This document shows, piece after piece, positions 34,475 through 43,929 of a stretch of DNA of 64,000 bases (positions are counted from its first letter, which is position 1; each line of letters begins with the position of its first letter). The notes beneath the pieces were generated by a model. The model was given only the letters and a program-made list of their open reading frames with translations, was not told the origin of the DNA and did no database searches. Made by a program: the position numbers and the translations under genes. Location of the stretch: NCBI RefSeq assembly GCF_028737265.1, contig NZ_JAQZAK010000006.1, positions 124,001 through 188,000 on the forward strand, read 5' to 3'. The DNA is from Actinomycetospora callitridis. Lineage in GTDB: Bacteria; Actinomycetota; Actinomycetes; Mycobacteriales; Pseudonocardiaceae.

Positions 34475-37045
34475 GTGACGCAAACCGCGGAACGACCGGA
34501 GACCGAGCAGGAGAGCTCCTCGAAGAGCCGCCTCGTCGTGGTCGGCAACGGCATGTCCGGGGCCCGCGCGCTCGAGGAGATCCTCGCCCGCGGCGGCGCG
34601 GACACCTTCGCCATCGAGGTCTTCGGCGACGAGCCCTACGGCAACTACAACCGGATCCTGCTGTCCGAGGTGCTCGCGAACGCGGCGGGCCGGGCCGTGG
34701 ACGACGAGGACGCCGACGGGGAGGACGAGCTCTACCTCAACCCCCTGGACTGGTACGACGAGAACGGCATCACGCTGCACGCCGGCGTACGCATCGTGCG
34801 CATCGACCGGCACGCCAAGGTCGTCTACGGCGACGACGGGTCGGTGACGCCGTACGACACGCTCGTCCTCGCCACCGGCAGCCGCTCGTTCTTCCCGCCC
34901 ATGGAGGGCATGTGGGCGACGAAGACCGAGCTGACGCCCGGGGTGTTCGGGTTCCGGTCGCTGGACGACGCGACGTCGATGCTCGCCCACATCAGGGAGC
35001 ACCGGACCGCGGTGGTCATCGGCGGCGGGCTGCTCGGGCTCGAGGCGGCCGCGGGGCTGCAGGCGCACGGGGTCGCGGTGCACGTCGTGCACCCCACCGA
35101 GGTGCTGATGAACCAGCAGCTCGAGGCCGAGGCGTCGAAGGTGCTGCGCTCGAAGCTCGAGGACATGGGCATGCACCTGCACCTCGGGGTGAAGACGAAC
35201 GAGATCCTGACGGAGGACGGCCGTGTCTCCGGGGTCCGCTTCACCGACGGCTCGGACCTCGCGTGCGACATGGTCGTCGTGACCGCCGGGATCCGTCCCA
35301 ACATCGGGCTCGCGATGGTCTCGGGGCTCGAGACGCAACGCGCGATCGTCGTGGACGACAAGCTGCGGTCGGTCGACGACGACTCGATCTTCGTGGTCGG
35401 CGAGTGCGCGCAGCACCGCGGCGAGGTCTACGGCGTCGTCGGGCCGTTGTGGGAGCAGGCCGCGGTCCTCGCCGACGTGGTCACCGGAGCGAATCCCGAC
35501 GCCGAGTACCACGGCTCGCGGCTGGCGACGAAGCTCAAGGTCGCCGGCGTGGACGTCGCGCAGATGGGCGTGAAGGTCCCGGAGAGGTCGTCGGACGAGT
35601 TCGTGCAGTTCTCCGAGACCGGGCGCGGCGTCTACCAGACCGTCGTCATCCGCGACGGCACGCTGATCGGCGCGACGCTCGTCGGCGACGTCAGCAAGGT
35701 CGCGGCGCTGACCCAGGCCTTCGACAGCCGCTCGGCGCTGCCCGAGGAGCGCATCAAGCTGCTCTTCGACCTCGGCAGCGCCGGCGACGCCGCGAGCGCC
35801 GCCGATCTCCCGGCCGACACCCAGATCTGCCACTGCAACGGCGTCTCGAAGGGCGATCTCGTCGCCTGCGTCCACGACGGCGCCGAGTCGGTGTCGGCGT
35901 GCATGGCCGCGACGCGGGCGGGCAAGGGGTGCGGCTCCTGCAAGGGGCTCGTGAAGGAGGTCGTCGAGGCGGCGCTCGGGGGCGCGGGCGTGGAGGACCC
36001 GGCCGACAGCTACTACGTCCCGGGCATCCCCCTGGACAAGCCGACGCTCATGGCCGAGATCCGCTCCCGGGGCCTGAAGTCGGTCTCGAGCGTGTTCGCC
36101 GAGCTCGCCCCGGACGGGAAGGACCACGTCGGCTCGAAGATGGGGCTCACCGCGCTGCTGCGGATGATGTGGCCCGACGACCACGTCGACGAGCGCGACG
36201 GCCGGTTCATCAACGACCGGGTGCACGCCAACATCCAGCGCGACGGCACGTTCTCGGTCGTGCCGCGCATGTCCGGCGGCGTCACGAGCCCCGACCAGCT
36301 ACGGCGCATCGCCGACGTCGCCGACAAGCACGAGATCCCGATGGTGAAGCTGACCGGCGGGCAGCGCATCGACCTGCTCGGCGTCCCGAAGGAGAAGCTG
36401 CAGGAGGTCTGGGCCGACCTGGACATGCCCTCGGGCTGGGCGTACGGCAAGAGCTTCCGAACGGTGAAGACCTGCGTCGGCACCGACTTCTGCCGGTTCG
36501 GCCTCGGCGACTCCACGCGGCTCGGGATCGACCTGGAGGAGCGCTACAAGGGCGTCGAGGGGCCGGCGAAGATGAAGCTCGCCGTCTCCGGGTGCCCGCG
36601 CAACTGCGCGGAGTCGATGGTGAAGGACGTGGGGCTGGTGGCCATCGAGGGCGATCGATGGCAGATCTACGTCGGCGGCGCCGCCGGGGCGACGATCCGC
36701 AAGGGCGACATCCTCGCCACCGTCGACTCCCACGACGAGGCGCTGCGGATCACCGGCCGGTTCCTGCAGTACTACCGGGAGAACGCCAACTGGCTGGAGC
36801 GCACCTACGACTTCGTGCCGCGCATGGGCCTCGACCACCTGATCGGCGTGGTCGTCGACGACGTCGAGGGCATCGCGGACGAGCTCGACGCGCGCATGCA
36901 GGAGACCGTCGACCGCTACGCCGACCCGTGGGCGACCGACCAGACCGACGCGACGCCCGGCCAGTTCCACGACGCGCTGCCGCTGGTCCCGCTCCCGCAG
37001 GTGCCCATCAGGACGAGCTCGAGCCGGGACGGGGTGTCGTCGTGA
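34475..37045 (+). CDS. nirB: Assimilatory nitrite reductase [NAD(P)H], large subunit
   Basis: An 856-residue enzyme reducing nitrite to ammonium with six electrons. N-terminal FAD domain: LVVVGNGMSGARALEEIL and VVIGGGLLGLEAAAGL. The [2Fe-2S] segment CHCNGVSKGDL is followed by GCGSCKGLVKEVVEA. The C-terminal sulfite/nitrite reductase core has KTCVGTDFCRFGLGDST and SGCPRNCAES, whose four Cys hold the [4Fe-4S]-siroheme centre. It starts with GTG two bases after the preceding stop and overlaps nirD by 4 nt. No regulator or transporter is next to it in this window. Confidence 0.96.
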   Translation: MTQTAERPETEQESSSKSRLVVVGNGMSGARALEEILARGGADTFAIEVFGDEPYGNYNRILLSEVLANAAGRAVDDEDADGEDELYLNPLDWYDENGITLHAGVRIVRIDRHAKVVYGDDGSVTPYDTLVLATGSRSFFPPMEGMWATKTELTPGVFGFRSLDDATSMLAHIREHRTAVVIGGGLLGLEAAAGLQAHGVAVHVVHPTEVLMNQQLEAEASKVLRSKLEDMGMHLHLGVKTNEILTEDGRVSGVRFTDGSDLACDMVVVTAGIRPNIGLAMVSGLETQRAIVVDDKLRSVDDDSIFVVGECAQHRGEVYGVVGPLWEQAAVLADVVTGANPDAEYHGSRLATKLKVAGVDVAQMGVKVPERSSDEFVQFSETGRGVYQTVVIRDGTLIGATLVGDVSKVAALTQAFDSRSALPEERIKLLFDLGSAGDAASAADLPADTQICHCNGVSKGDLVACVHDGAESVSACMAATRAGKGCGSCKGLVKEVVEAALGGAGVEDPADSYYVPGIPLDKPTLMAEIRSRGLKSVSSVFAELAPDGKDHVGSKMGLTALLRMMWPDDHVDERDGRFINDRVHANIQRDGTFSVVPRMSGGVTSPDQLRRIADVADKHEIPMVKLTGGQRIDLLGVPKEKLQEVWADLDMPSGWAYGKSFRTVKTCVGTDFCRFGLGDSTRLGIDLEERYKGVEGPAKMKLAVSGCPRNCAESMVKDVGLVAIEGDRWQIYVGGAAGATIRKGDILATVDSHDEALRITGRFLQYYRENANWLERTYDFVPRMGLDHLIGVVVDDVEGIADELDARMQETVDRYADPWATDQTDATPGQFHDALPLVPLPQVPIRTSSSRDGVSS

Positions 37046-37380
37046 GCAGCACCGAGGAGGCCGTCGAGGCACGGCTGGGCCCCGTCGACCGGATCCCCCT
37101 GGGCGAGGGGCGGGCGTTCCTGGTCGGCGACGAGCCGGTGGCCGTGTTCCGGCCGCGCTCGGGCGGGCTCCACGCATTGCGGGCGATCTGTCCCCATCGG
37201 GGCGGGCCGCTCGCCGACGGGCTCGTCGGCAGAGACACTGCTGATGGGGAGGTCGTCATGTGCCCGCTGCACAACCACCAGTTCTCCCTGGTCGACGGCT
37301 CCTGCGCGACCGGCGCCGACGACGTCGCGGCGTACACCGCGACCGAGGAGGACGGCGAGCTCGTGGTCCGCCTGGGCTGA
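37042..37380 (+). CDS. nirD: Nitrite reductase, small subunit (Rieske-type)
   Basis: A 112-residue Rieske-fold protein. CPHRGGPL and CPLHNHQF give the CxH...CxxH ligands of a [2Fe-2S] cluster. Many enterobacterial NirD have lost these residues, but here they are intact, so this is the cluster-binding form. It pairs with NirB. The GTG start overlaps the nirB stop. Confidence 0.93.
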   Translation: MSSTEEAVEARLGPVDRIPLGEGRAFLVGDEPVAVFRPRSGGLHALRAICPHRGGPLADGLVGRDTADGEVVMCPLHNHQFSLVDGSCATGADDVAAYTATEEDGELVVRLG

Positions 37381-37409
37381 CGCCCTCGCGTGGGCAAAGA
37401 ATGGGCGCC

Positions 37410-38174
37410 ATGCCCACCGTCGCCCGCTACTCCGACGAGATCGTCCTGCACACCGCGGCCTTCGCGGACGCCGTGCGCGCCGCCGGCCAGGAGGCGCGGG
37501 TCCCGTCGTGCCCGGACTGGTCGGTGCGCGACCTCGCCGAGCACCTCGGCGCGGTGCACCGCTGGTGCGCGGGCACCGTGTCCCGGCCCGGCGAGAAGCT
37601 CGTCCGCCGGGGGCCCACCGACCCGCCGATGCCCACCGCCGACGACGAGGTCTCCACCTGGCTCCTCGAGGGCGCCGCGACGGTGACCGAGGCGATCCGC
37701 ACGGCCGGCGAGGACACGGTGGTCGGCGGCTTCGGGACGATGGTGCCGGTCTCGTTCTGGGCCCGGCGCCAGTGCCACGAGACGCTGGTGCACCGCGCCG
37801 ACGCCGAGCTCGCGGCGGGCGGTCCGGTGCTGGCGGGCGTCGACCCGGTGATCGCCGTGGACGCCGTCGACGAGCACCTGGCGATGATCGCGATGGGCGC
37901 GAAGCGCCGTCCCGAGCTGCGCGCGGACGGCGCGACGCTGCACCTGCACGCGACGGACGACGGGCTGGACGGCGCCGGCGAGTGGGTGGTGACGCTCGGC
38001 GCCGAGGGCCCGGTGATCGAGCACGCGCACCGGAAGAGCGACGCGGCGGTGCGCGGTCCGGCGGGCGCCCTGCTCACCGTGCTCACGAGCCGCCGACGCC
38101 CCGAGGACGCCGGTGTCGACGTCCTCGGGGCCTCGGAGCTGCTCACGCTGTGGCGCGAGCAGGGGGCCGTGTAG
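37410..38174 (+). CDS. Maleylpyruvate isomerase family (MDMPI, mycothiol-dependent type) protein
   Basis: A 254-residue protein with a DinB-like N-terminal bundle: VPSCPDWSVRDLAEHLGAVH, where the final His with later His residues (ARRQCHETLVHRADAE) binds a metal, and the MDMPI C-terminal domain. Family members use mycothiol as cofactor or are of unknown use; mycothiol is made only by actinobacteria, which supports the taxonomic reading. The substrate is unknown. ATG 37401, three codons upstream, is an alternative. It is convergent with the next gene; a hairpin separates them. Confidence 0.87.
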   Translation: MPTVARYSDEIVLHTAAFADAVRAAGQEARVPSCPDWSVRDLAEHLGAVHRWCAGTVSRPGEKLVRRGPTDPPMPTADDEVSTWLLEGAATVTEAIRTAGEDTVVGGFGTMVPVSFWARRQCHETLVHRADAELAAGGPVLAGVDPVIAVDAVDEHLAMIAMGAKRRPELRADGATLHLHATDDGLDGAGEWVVTLGAEGPVIEHAHRKSDAAVRGPAGALLTVLTSRRRPEDAGVDVLGASELLTLWREQGAV

Positions 38175-38175
38175 T

Positions 38176-38201
38176 CGGGGCGCTGGAGCTACAGCGACCC
38201 G
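38176..38201. terminator. Bidirectional terminator with a stop codon in its loop
   Basis: CGGGGCGCTG (38176-38185) and CAGCGACCCG (38192-38201) pair with one mismatch around the 6-base loop GAGCTA. The loop contains the stop codon (CTA, minus strand, 38189-38191) of the next gene. It occupies the 14-bp gap between convergent genes. Confidence 0.75.
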
Positions 38202-39124
38202 GTGAAGACCGCGTGCTCGTGGTCGAACGAGGGCACCACGTCGACCTGGGCCTCGCCCGCGTCGGTCGTCGTGGAGAACGCGACGTCGTAGGTGAGGCTG
38301 CGGCCGGGCTGCAGCTGGTTCTGCGGGGGCAGGCCCATCTCGCTGTCGAAGACCTGGGAGGCCGGGGCGCCGGCGGTCGACATCGCGACCGACAGCAGGG
38401 TGGGGTCGAAGGCCCGGCCGGTGTTGTTGGTGACGCGCACGGTCACCTGGAACGCGTGCGGGTTGGTGTTCCCGGCCGCGTAGCTCGAGGGGTCGTAGGC
38501 GGTCGGCCGGTCGACGGTGACGGCCAGGCCGTCGGCGTAGGTGAAGGTCTGGCCGAAGCCCACCGCCGACGTGGCCGGGGCGGAGCTGCCGGAGGTGCCG
38601 GAGGTGTCGGAGGTGTCGGGCGTGCCGGAGACGGCCGGGGTGGTGGCGCCGATCGCGGACAGGTCCTCGCCCAGCTGGGTCACGGCGTCGGCCACGATGA
38701 CCATGCCGGTGATCCCGAGCGCGACGGCCAGCACGCAGGCCACGACCCCGCTGACGGCCGTCCTGGTGTTGGTGGCGACGCGGCGACGGGCGCGCTGCAC
38801 GCCGACGAGGCCGAGCACCAGGCCGACGATCCCCAGCAGGATCGCGCCGATCCCGAACAGCGGGATCAGGCCGACCACGAGGCCGCACAGGCCCAGCACC
38901 AGCCCCGCGATGCCCAGGCCGTTGCGCGGCGGCACCGACGGCTGGGGCATACCCGGCATGGCCGCCATCCCCGCCATCCCCGGACCCGGGGCCATCCGGG
39001 GGGCCGGCACCGCCGCCGCGCGGGCGGCGTCGAGCGCGGCCCGCGGGATCGGCATGGTCGGCGGCTCGACCGGCGCCGAGGTCTCGGCGGGAGCGCGGTG
39101 ACGCGGCGGCTGGACGGTGGTCAT
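38189..39124 (-). CDS. Membrane-anchored DUF4190/DUF4352-like protein
   Basis: A 311-residue protein. Residues 1-70 are Pro/Ala/Met-rich and cytosolic. A DUF4190-like pair of helices follows (LGIAGLVLGLCGLVVGLIPL and IGAILLGIVGLVLGLVGVQR), then a third helix (AVSGVVACVLAVALGITGMV). A Ser/Thr/Pro linker (TPDTSDTSGTSGSSAPATS) leads to an extracytoplasmic immunoglobulin-like DUF4352-type domain (FQVTVRVTNNTGRAFDPTLL). Such proteins are common in actinobacteria; function unknown. It is well isolated from its neighbours by terminator and a 113-bp gap. Confidence 0.83.
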   Translation of the reverse strand: MTTVQPPRHRAPAETSAPVEPPTMPIPRAALDAARAAAVPAPRMAPGPGMAGMAAMPGMPQPSVPPRNGLGIAGLVLGLCGLVVGLIPLFGIGAILLGIVGLVLGLVGVQRARRRVATNTRTAVSGVVACVLAVALGITGMVIVADAVTQLGEDLSAIGATTPAVSGTPDTSDTSGTSGSSAPATSAVGFGQTFTYADGLAVTVDRPTAYDPSSYAAGNTNPHAFQVTVRVTNNTGRAFDPTLLSVAMSTAGAPASQVFDSEMGLPPQNQLQPGRSLTYDVAFSTTTDAGEAQVDVVPSFDHEHAVFTGSL

Positions 39125-39237
39125 GGTGTGCGTATCCCCCGACGAGATGCGTGGTGTCCGCCGGGTGGCGGACCTGCCGCTGATGTCGTCGGGGGCGACG
39201 ATCCGTTAGCGCCGTCACCGCAACGAGTGAACGCTCC

Positions 39238-40188
39238 TCAGAGGGTCAGCACGAGCTTCCCGAACGTCGAGCCCTTCTCCAGCTCGTGGTGCGCGGCGGC
39301 GGCGTCCTCGAGCCGGAACGTGCCGGCGATCCGGACCGTCAGGACGTCCTCGTCGATGAGCCGGGCGATCCCGGTGAGGGCGACACCGTCGGGCTCGACG
39401 AGGAAGTCGGTGACCCGCTTGCCCTCGGCGTGCGCGCGCGCGGTGAGGCCCTCGGGCACGCCGGAGGGCACGCAGACCAGCAGGCCGCCGGGGCGCATCA
39501 CGGCGAGCGAGGCGGGGCCGTTGGTCTCGGTCAGGTCGACGGCGACGTCGATGTCGCCCGTGGCCTCGGCGACGTCCTCGGTGCGGTGGTCGATCGCCTC
39601 GTCGAGCCCGAGCGCGACCAGGTCGGCGTGCTTGCCGGCCGAGGCGGTGCCGATGACGTAGGCGCCGCGGGCCTTCGCGATCTGCACCGCGAGGTGGCCG
39701 ACGCCCCCGCCGGCGGCGTGGATCAGCACCCGCTGGTCGCGCTGGACGTCGGCGGTGTCGACGAGGATCTGCCAGGCGGTGAGGGCGGCGAGCGGGGTCG
39801 CCGCGGCGGTCACGTCGTCGACGTCGTCGGGGATGCGCGCGAACTGGCGGGACGGGGCGGTGACGTACTCGGCGTAGGCGCCGGCCTGCCGCGGGAACCA
39901 GGGCATCCCGTACACGCGGTCGCCCACGGCGAAGCGCGTGACGCCCATGCCGACGGCGTCGACGACCCCGGCCACGTCCCAGCCGACCGTGAACGGCGGC
40001 GAGGTCATGTCGTCACCGAGCCCGGCGCCGCCCGCACGGACCTTGGTGTCGACGGGGTTCACGCCCGCGGCCGTCACGCGGACCCGGATCTCGGTGGGGA
40101 TGGGCTCGGGGACCGGGGCGTCGGTGAGGTGCAGAACCTCGGGCCCGCCGGCGGTGTCCTGGGTGATCGCGCGCATCGTCGTGGGCAT
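39238..40188 (-). CDS. NADPH:quinone reductase / zinc-independent MDR oxidoreductase
   Basis: A 316-residue medium-chain reductase. N-terminal GroES-like part: MRAITQDTAGGPEVLHLTDA, VRVTAAGVNPVDTKVRAG and VGWDVAGVVDAVG. The Rossmann motif is VLIHAAGGGVGHLAVQIAKA. The zinc-binding Cys residues are absent, so it belongs to the quinone oxidoreductase (QOR) group, which reduces quinones or enoyl compounds with NADPH. ATG 40188 is chosen since the conserved sequence starts there; the frame extends 11 codons farther. Monocistronic, divergent from valS. Confidence 0.88.
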   Translation of the reverse strand: MPTTMRAITQDTAGGPEVLHLTDAPVPEPIPTEIRVRVTAAGVNPVDTKVRAGGAGLGDDMTSPPFTVGWDVAGVVDAVGMGVTRFAVGDRVYGMPWFPRQAGAYAEYVTAPSRQFARIPDDVDDVTAAATPLAALTAWQILVDTADVQRDQRVLIHAAGGGVGHLAVQIAKARGAYVIGTASAGKHADLVALGLDEAIDHRTEDVAEATGDIDVAVDLTETNGPASLAVMRPGGLLVCVPSGVPEGLTARAHAEGKRVTDFLVEPDGVALTGIARLIDEDVLTVRIAGTFRLEDAAAAHHELEKGSTFGKLVLTL

Positions 40189-40291
40189 GTCCCCCGCGTG
40201 CCCCGGGACCGCCGCGGGCACACCCCGTCTGCGCAGCTCCGCTCCGCTGCGTGCGTGGCGAGCAGGCCGGGAACGCGCCGGACCCCGTCGG

Positions 40292-40297
40292 TAAACT
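40292..40297 (+). promoter_or_regulatory. -10 hexamer of valS
   Basis: TAAACT, a near-consensus -10 box, lies 7 nt before the ATG at 40305, giving a leaderless transcript. It is the best hexamer in the window. No T-box or other leader is possible with this geometry. Confidence 0.6.
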
Positions 40298-40304
40298 GGG
40301 CGTC

Positions 40305-42902
40305 ATGGTGCAGTCCGAGCCCGGCACAGCCAGATCCGATACGGCTGTGCCCGAGAAGCCGACCCTCGACGGCCTCGAGGACCGGTGGGCGCGCGTATGG
40401 GAGGACGAGGGCACCTACGCGTTCGACCGCACGGCCACGCGCGAGCAGGTGTACTCGGTCGACACCCCGCCGCCGACGGTGTCCGGTTCGTTGCACGTCG
40501 GGCACGTGTTCAGCTACACCCACACCGACATCGTGGCCCGCTTCCAGCGCATGCGCGGCAAGCACGTCTTCTACCCGATGGGCTGGGACGACAACGGCCT
40601 GCCCACCGAGCGGCGCGTCCAGAACTTCTACGGCGTCCGCTGCGAGCCGAGCCTGCCGTACGACCCGGACTTCACCCCGCCCGAGAAGCCCGGCAAGCAG
40701 CAGGTCCCGATCTCGCGCAAGAACTTCGTCGAGCTCTGCGAGACGCTCACGGCCGAGGACGAGAAGGCGTTCGAGGAGCTGTGGCGCCGCAACGGCCTGT
40801 CGGTCGACTGGTCGCACGGCTACCAGACCATCGACGCCCGGGCCCGCGCCATCAGCCAGCGCGCGTTCCTGCGCAACGTCGAGCGCGGCCAGGCCTACGT
40901 GTCCATGGCGCCGACGCTGTGGGACGTCACGTTCCGCACCGCCGTGGCACAGGCCGAGCTCGAGGACCGCGAGCACACCGGCGCGTGGCACCGGGTCGCC
41001 TACCACGGTGCCGATTCCTCTGGTCACGACGCGGACGTGTTCATCGAGACCACGCGCCCGGAGCTGATCCCCGCCTGCGTCGCGCTCATCGCGCACCCCG
41101 ACGACGAGCGCTACCAGCCGCTGTTCGGCACCACGGTGCGCTCGCCGCTGTTCGACGTCGAGGTCCCGGTGCTCGCGCACCCGGCGGCCGAGATGGACCG
41201 CGGCGCCGGCATCGCCATGTGCTGCACGTTCGGCGACCTCACCGACGTCCAGTGGTGGCGTGAGCTCGACCTGCCCAACCGCACGGTGATCAACCGCGAC
41301 GGCCGGCTGCTGCGCGAGACGCCCGACTGGATCACCTCGGAGCTCGGCCGGCAGCGCTACGAGGAGCTCGCCGGTGCGACGGTGCACACCGCCAAGGAGC
41401 GGATCGTCGCGATGCTCACCGAGACCGGTGAGCTCGTCGGCGACGTCCGTCCCGTCACGCGCCCGGTGAAGTTCTTCGAGAAGGGCGACAAGCCGCTCGA
41501 GATCGTCTCCAGCCGCCAGTGGTACATCCGCAACGGCGGCCGCGACGCGACCGTGCGCGACGAGATGATCGCCCGCGGCCAGGAGCTGCAGTGGCACCCG
41601 GGCTACATGCGCCACCGCTACGAGGACTGGGTGCGCGGCCTCAACGGCGACTGGCTGGTCAGCCGTCAGCGCTTCTTCGGGGTGCCGGTGCCGGTCTGGT
41701 ACCGGCTCGACGCCGACGGCGAGGTCCTGCCCGACGAGGTGCTCACGCCGTCGGACGACACCCTGCCCGTCGACCCCTCGACCGACCTCCCGCCCGGCTT
41801 CACCGCCGACCAGCGCGACGTCCCGGGCGGCTTCACCGGCGACCGCGACATCCTCGACACGTGGGCGACGTCCTCGCTGACCCCGCAGATCGCCGGGCTC
41901 TGGAGCATCGACGACGACCTGTTCTCGCGGGTCTTCCCGATGGACCTGCGCCCCCAGGGCCACGACATCATCCGCACCTGGCTGTTCTCGACGGTGCTGC
42001 GCAGCCACCTCGAGCACGACAGCCTGCCCTGGGCGCACACCGCGCTGTCCGGCTGGATCCTCGACCCGGACCGCAAGAAGATGTCGAAGTCCAAGGGCAA
42101 TGTCGTCACGCCGATGGACCTGCTCGTCGAGTTCGGCTCCGACGCGGTGCGCTACTGGGCCGCCAGCGGGCGGCCGGGCGTCGACACGGCGTTCGACCGC
42201 GGCCAGATGAAGGTCGGTCGCCGCCTGGCGATGAAGCTGCTCAACGCCTCGAAGTTCATCCTCGGTGTCGGGGTGCCGGCCGGGGAGCCGGACCTCACCG
42301 CGGTGACGATGCCCCTGGACCGCGCGCTGCTCGCCCGTCTCACCGAGGTGGTCGAGAAGGCCACGACGGCTCTCGACGGCTACGACTACGCGGTCGCGCT
42401 CGAGGCCACCGAGCAGTTCTTCTGGTTCTTCTGCGACGACTACCTCGAGCTCGTCAAGTCCCGTGCCTACGGGGAGTTCGACGAGGCCGGACGCGACTCC
42501 GCGCGCGCCACGCTCGCGGCCGCGCTGCGGGTGCTCCAGCGGCTGTTCGCGCCGGTGCTGCCCTTCGTGGCCGAGGAGGTCTGGTCGTGGTGGCAGGAGG
42601 GCTCGGTGCACTGCGCCCCCTGGCCGGACATCCACGAGCTGGCCACCTCCGCGGAGGCCGACCCGCAGGTCCTCGAGGTCGCGTCCGACGTCATCGGGAG
42701 CATCCGCCGGGCGAAGTCCGAGCAGAAGCTCTCCATCCGCACCGAGGTCGAGAGCCTCTCGGTGCAGGCCGCGCCGGCCGCGCTCGAGGCGCTGCGCGCA
42801 GCGCTCGCCGACGTCCGGGCCGCCGGGCGGGTGCGCGACGTCGAGCTCGTGGTGTCCGCGGACGGCGAGCTCGTCACCACCGTCGGCGCCCCCACCGGCT
42901 GA
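40305..42902 (+). CDS. valS: Valyl-tRNA synthetase, archaeal-like type
   Basis: An 865-residue class I synthetase charging tRNA-Val. The HIGH motif is HVGH in PPPTVSGSLHVGHVFSY, and KKMSKSKGNVV is the KMSKS loop. The editing domain region carries ETTRPELIPACVALIAHPDD and AGIAMCCTFGDLTDVQWWRE. The motifs MGWDDNGLPTERRVQNFYGV and MCCTFGDLTDV are of the archaeal/Rickettsia type, not of the bacterial type (PNVTGSLHMGH, GTDHAGIATQ) found in mycobacteria. It has no long C-terminal coiled-coil arm. The anticodon-binding domain is present (YDYAVALEATEQFFWFFCDDYLE). A second, bacterial-type ValRS could exist elsewhere in the genome. Confidence 0.94.
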   Translation: MVQSEPGTARSDTAVPEKPTLDGLEDRWARVWEDEGTYAFDRTATREQVYSVDTPPPTVSGSLHVGHVFSYTHTDIVARFQRMRGKHVFYPMGWDDNGLPTERRVQNFYGVRCEPSLPYDPDFTPPEKPGKQQVPISRKNFVELCETLTAEDEKAFEELWRRNGLSVDWSHGYQTIDARARAISQRAFLRNVERGQAYVSMAPTLWDVTFRTAVAQAELEDREHTGAWHRVAYHGADSSGHDADVFIETTRPELIPACVALIAHPDDERYQPLFGTTVRSPLFDVEVPVLAHPAAEMDRGAGIAMCCTFGDLTDVQWWRELDLPNRTVINRDGRLLRETPDWITSELGRQRYEELAGATVHTAKERIVAMLTETGELVGDVRPVTRPVKFFEKGDKPLEIVSSRQWYIRNGGRDATVRDEMIARGQELQWHPGYMRHRYEDWVRGLNGDWLVSRQRFFGVPVPVWYRLDADGEVLPDEVLTPSDDTLPVDPSTDLPPGFTADQRDVPGGFTGDRDILDTWATSSLTPQIAGLWSIDDDLFSRVFPMDLRPQGHDIIRTWLFSTVLRSHLEHDSLPWAHTALSGWILDPDRKKMSKSKGNVVTPMDLLVEFGSDAVRYWAASGRPGVDTAFDRGQMKVGRRLAMKLLNASKFILGVGVPAGEPDLTAVTMPLDRALLARLTEVVEKATTALDGYDYAVALEATEQFFWFFCDDYLELVKSRAYGEFDEAGRDSARATLAAALRVLQRLFAPVLPFVAEEVWSWWQEGSVHCAPWPDIHELATSAEADPQVLEVASDVIGSIRRAKSEQKLSIRTEVESLSVQAAPAALEALRAALADVRAAGRVRDVELVVSADGELVTTVGAPTG

Positions 42903-42910
42903 CCTCGCCC

Positions 42911-43888
42911 GTGGACGACCTCCTCGACTGGGTCGACGATCCGGACGCGGGCTGGAGCGTCGGCACGTTCGGCGCGCTCGCGGAGTTCCTGCGCGACCCC
43001 GACGAGCCCGCCGACGTGGTGCACGCGCCGCGTCGGGCCTCGGTGGTCACACCGCGCGGGGGCGTCGCCGTCACGCTGACCGACGACGTCCTGCCGGTCG
43101 CCTGGGAGCGGCGGGCCGGCGAGAGCTGGAGCCAGGCCGTCGCGCTCTGCCTGCTGCTGCCCTCGGGCGGACGGTCGGTGATCACCGAGCTCGGGCCCGA
43201 CGAGGATGCGCTGCGCGCCGGGGACCGCGACGCGGTGCTGGTCGACCTCGGCGTCGGCGCGCCGCACCTCGAGGCGTGCGTGCGGACCGGCGAGGCGTCG
43301 CTGCTGGCCGAGCTGCGGGCGGTCGAGGGACGCCCCCTCGCAGAGGCCGGGCACCTGGCCGCGGCGCTGGTCGAGGCCGGCCCGCACCGCGTGTTCCGCA
43401 CCGGGATCGCGCGGCTCGAGGTGTTCACCCCGATCCCGCCGGCGACCGGCGTCAGCCCGGACGGGCCGCACACCCACCTGCTGCCGCGCCTGCTCGCGCG
43501 CGGCCGGACGCACGCGGCGACCGACACGATCCCGCCCGGTCACGCGCCGGGCGCCACCATCCATCTCCCGCACCCGACCCGAGCCGTCGACGGGCGACGC
43601 ATCCCGACGCGCGTCGACCGGCACCGCCGGGGCCAGGAGATGCTGGCTCGGTTCGGCGATCCGGCGGTGGTGGCGGCCAAGGCGGCGGTCGAGGAGGCGC
43701 TGGCGACGTCGACGGAACCACCCGCCTGGGCGCTGGGACGGGAGTACCGGGCGGCGGTGGAGCTGGCGCTACGGCAGTGCGAGGAGCTGTCGCCCGATCA
43801 TCCCCACGTCGAGGCCTGGCGACGGCACATCCCGCGGGAGCGGGCGGACGGCCACGATCAGCCGCTCACCCACGACCCCGCCCAGTAG
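42911..43888 (+). CDS. Hypothetical protein downstream of valS
   Basis: A 325-residue protein starting with GTG 9 nt after valS. I do not recognise the family with confidence; it may belong to DUF6925. It opens VDDLLDWVDDPDAGWSVGTFGALAEF, has an alpha/beta region (RSVITELGPDEDALRAGDRD and AVLVDLGVGAPHLEACVRTG) and LEVFTPIPPATGVSPDGPHTH with paired His, ending in basic and helical sequence. The 9-nt gap makes cotranscription with valS likely. No membrane segment or signal. Confidence 0.75.
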   Translation: MDDLLDWVDDPDAGWSVGTFGALAEFLRDPDEPADVVHAPRRASVVTPRGGVAVTLTDDVLPVAWERRAGESWSQAVALCLLLPSGGRSVITELGPDEDALRAGDRDAVLVDLGVGAPHLEACVRTGEASLLAELRAVEGRPLAEAGHLAAALVEAGPHRVFRTGIARLEVFTPIPPATGVSPDGPHTHLLPRLLARGRTHAATDTIPPGHAPGATIHLPHPTRAVDGRRIPTRVDRHRRGQEMLARFGDPAVVAAKAAVEEALATSTEPPAWALGREYRAAVELALRQCEELSPDHPHVEAWRRHIPRERADGHDQPLTHDPAQ

Positions 43889-43929
43889 ATGAGCCCAGTC
43901 GTGACCGGGCCGGCGGTGAGCGGGGTGGC

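Noticed and set aside
40189..40304. T-box riboswitch before valS
   Set aside because: The gap is only 116 bp and the -10 hexamer sits 7 nt before the start, leaving no leader.
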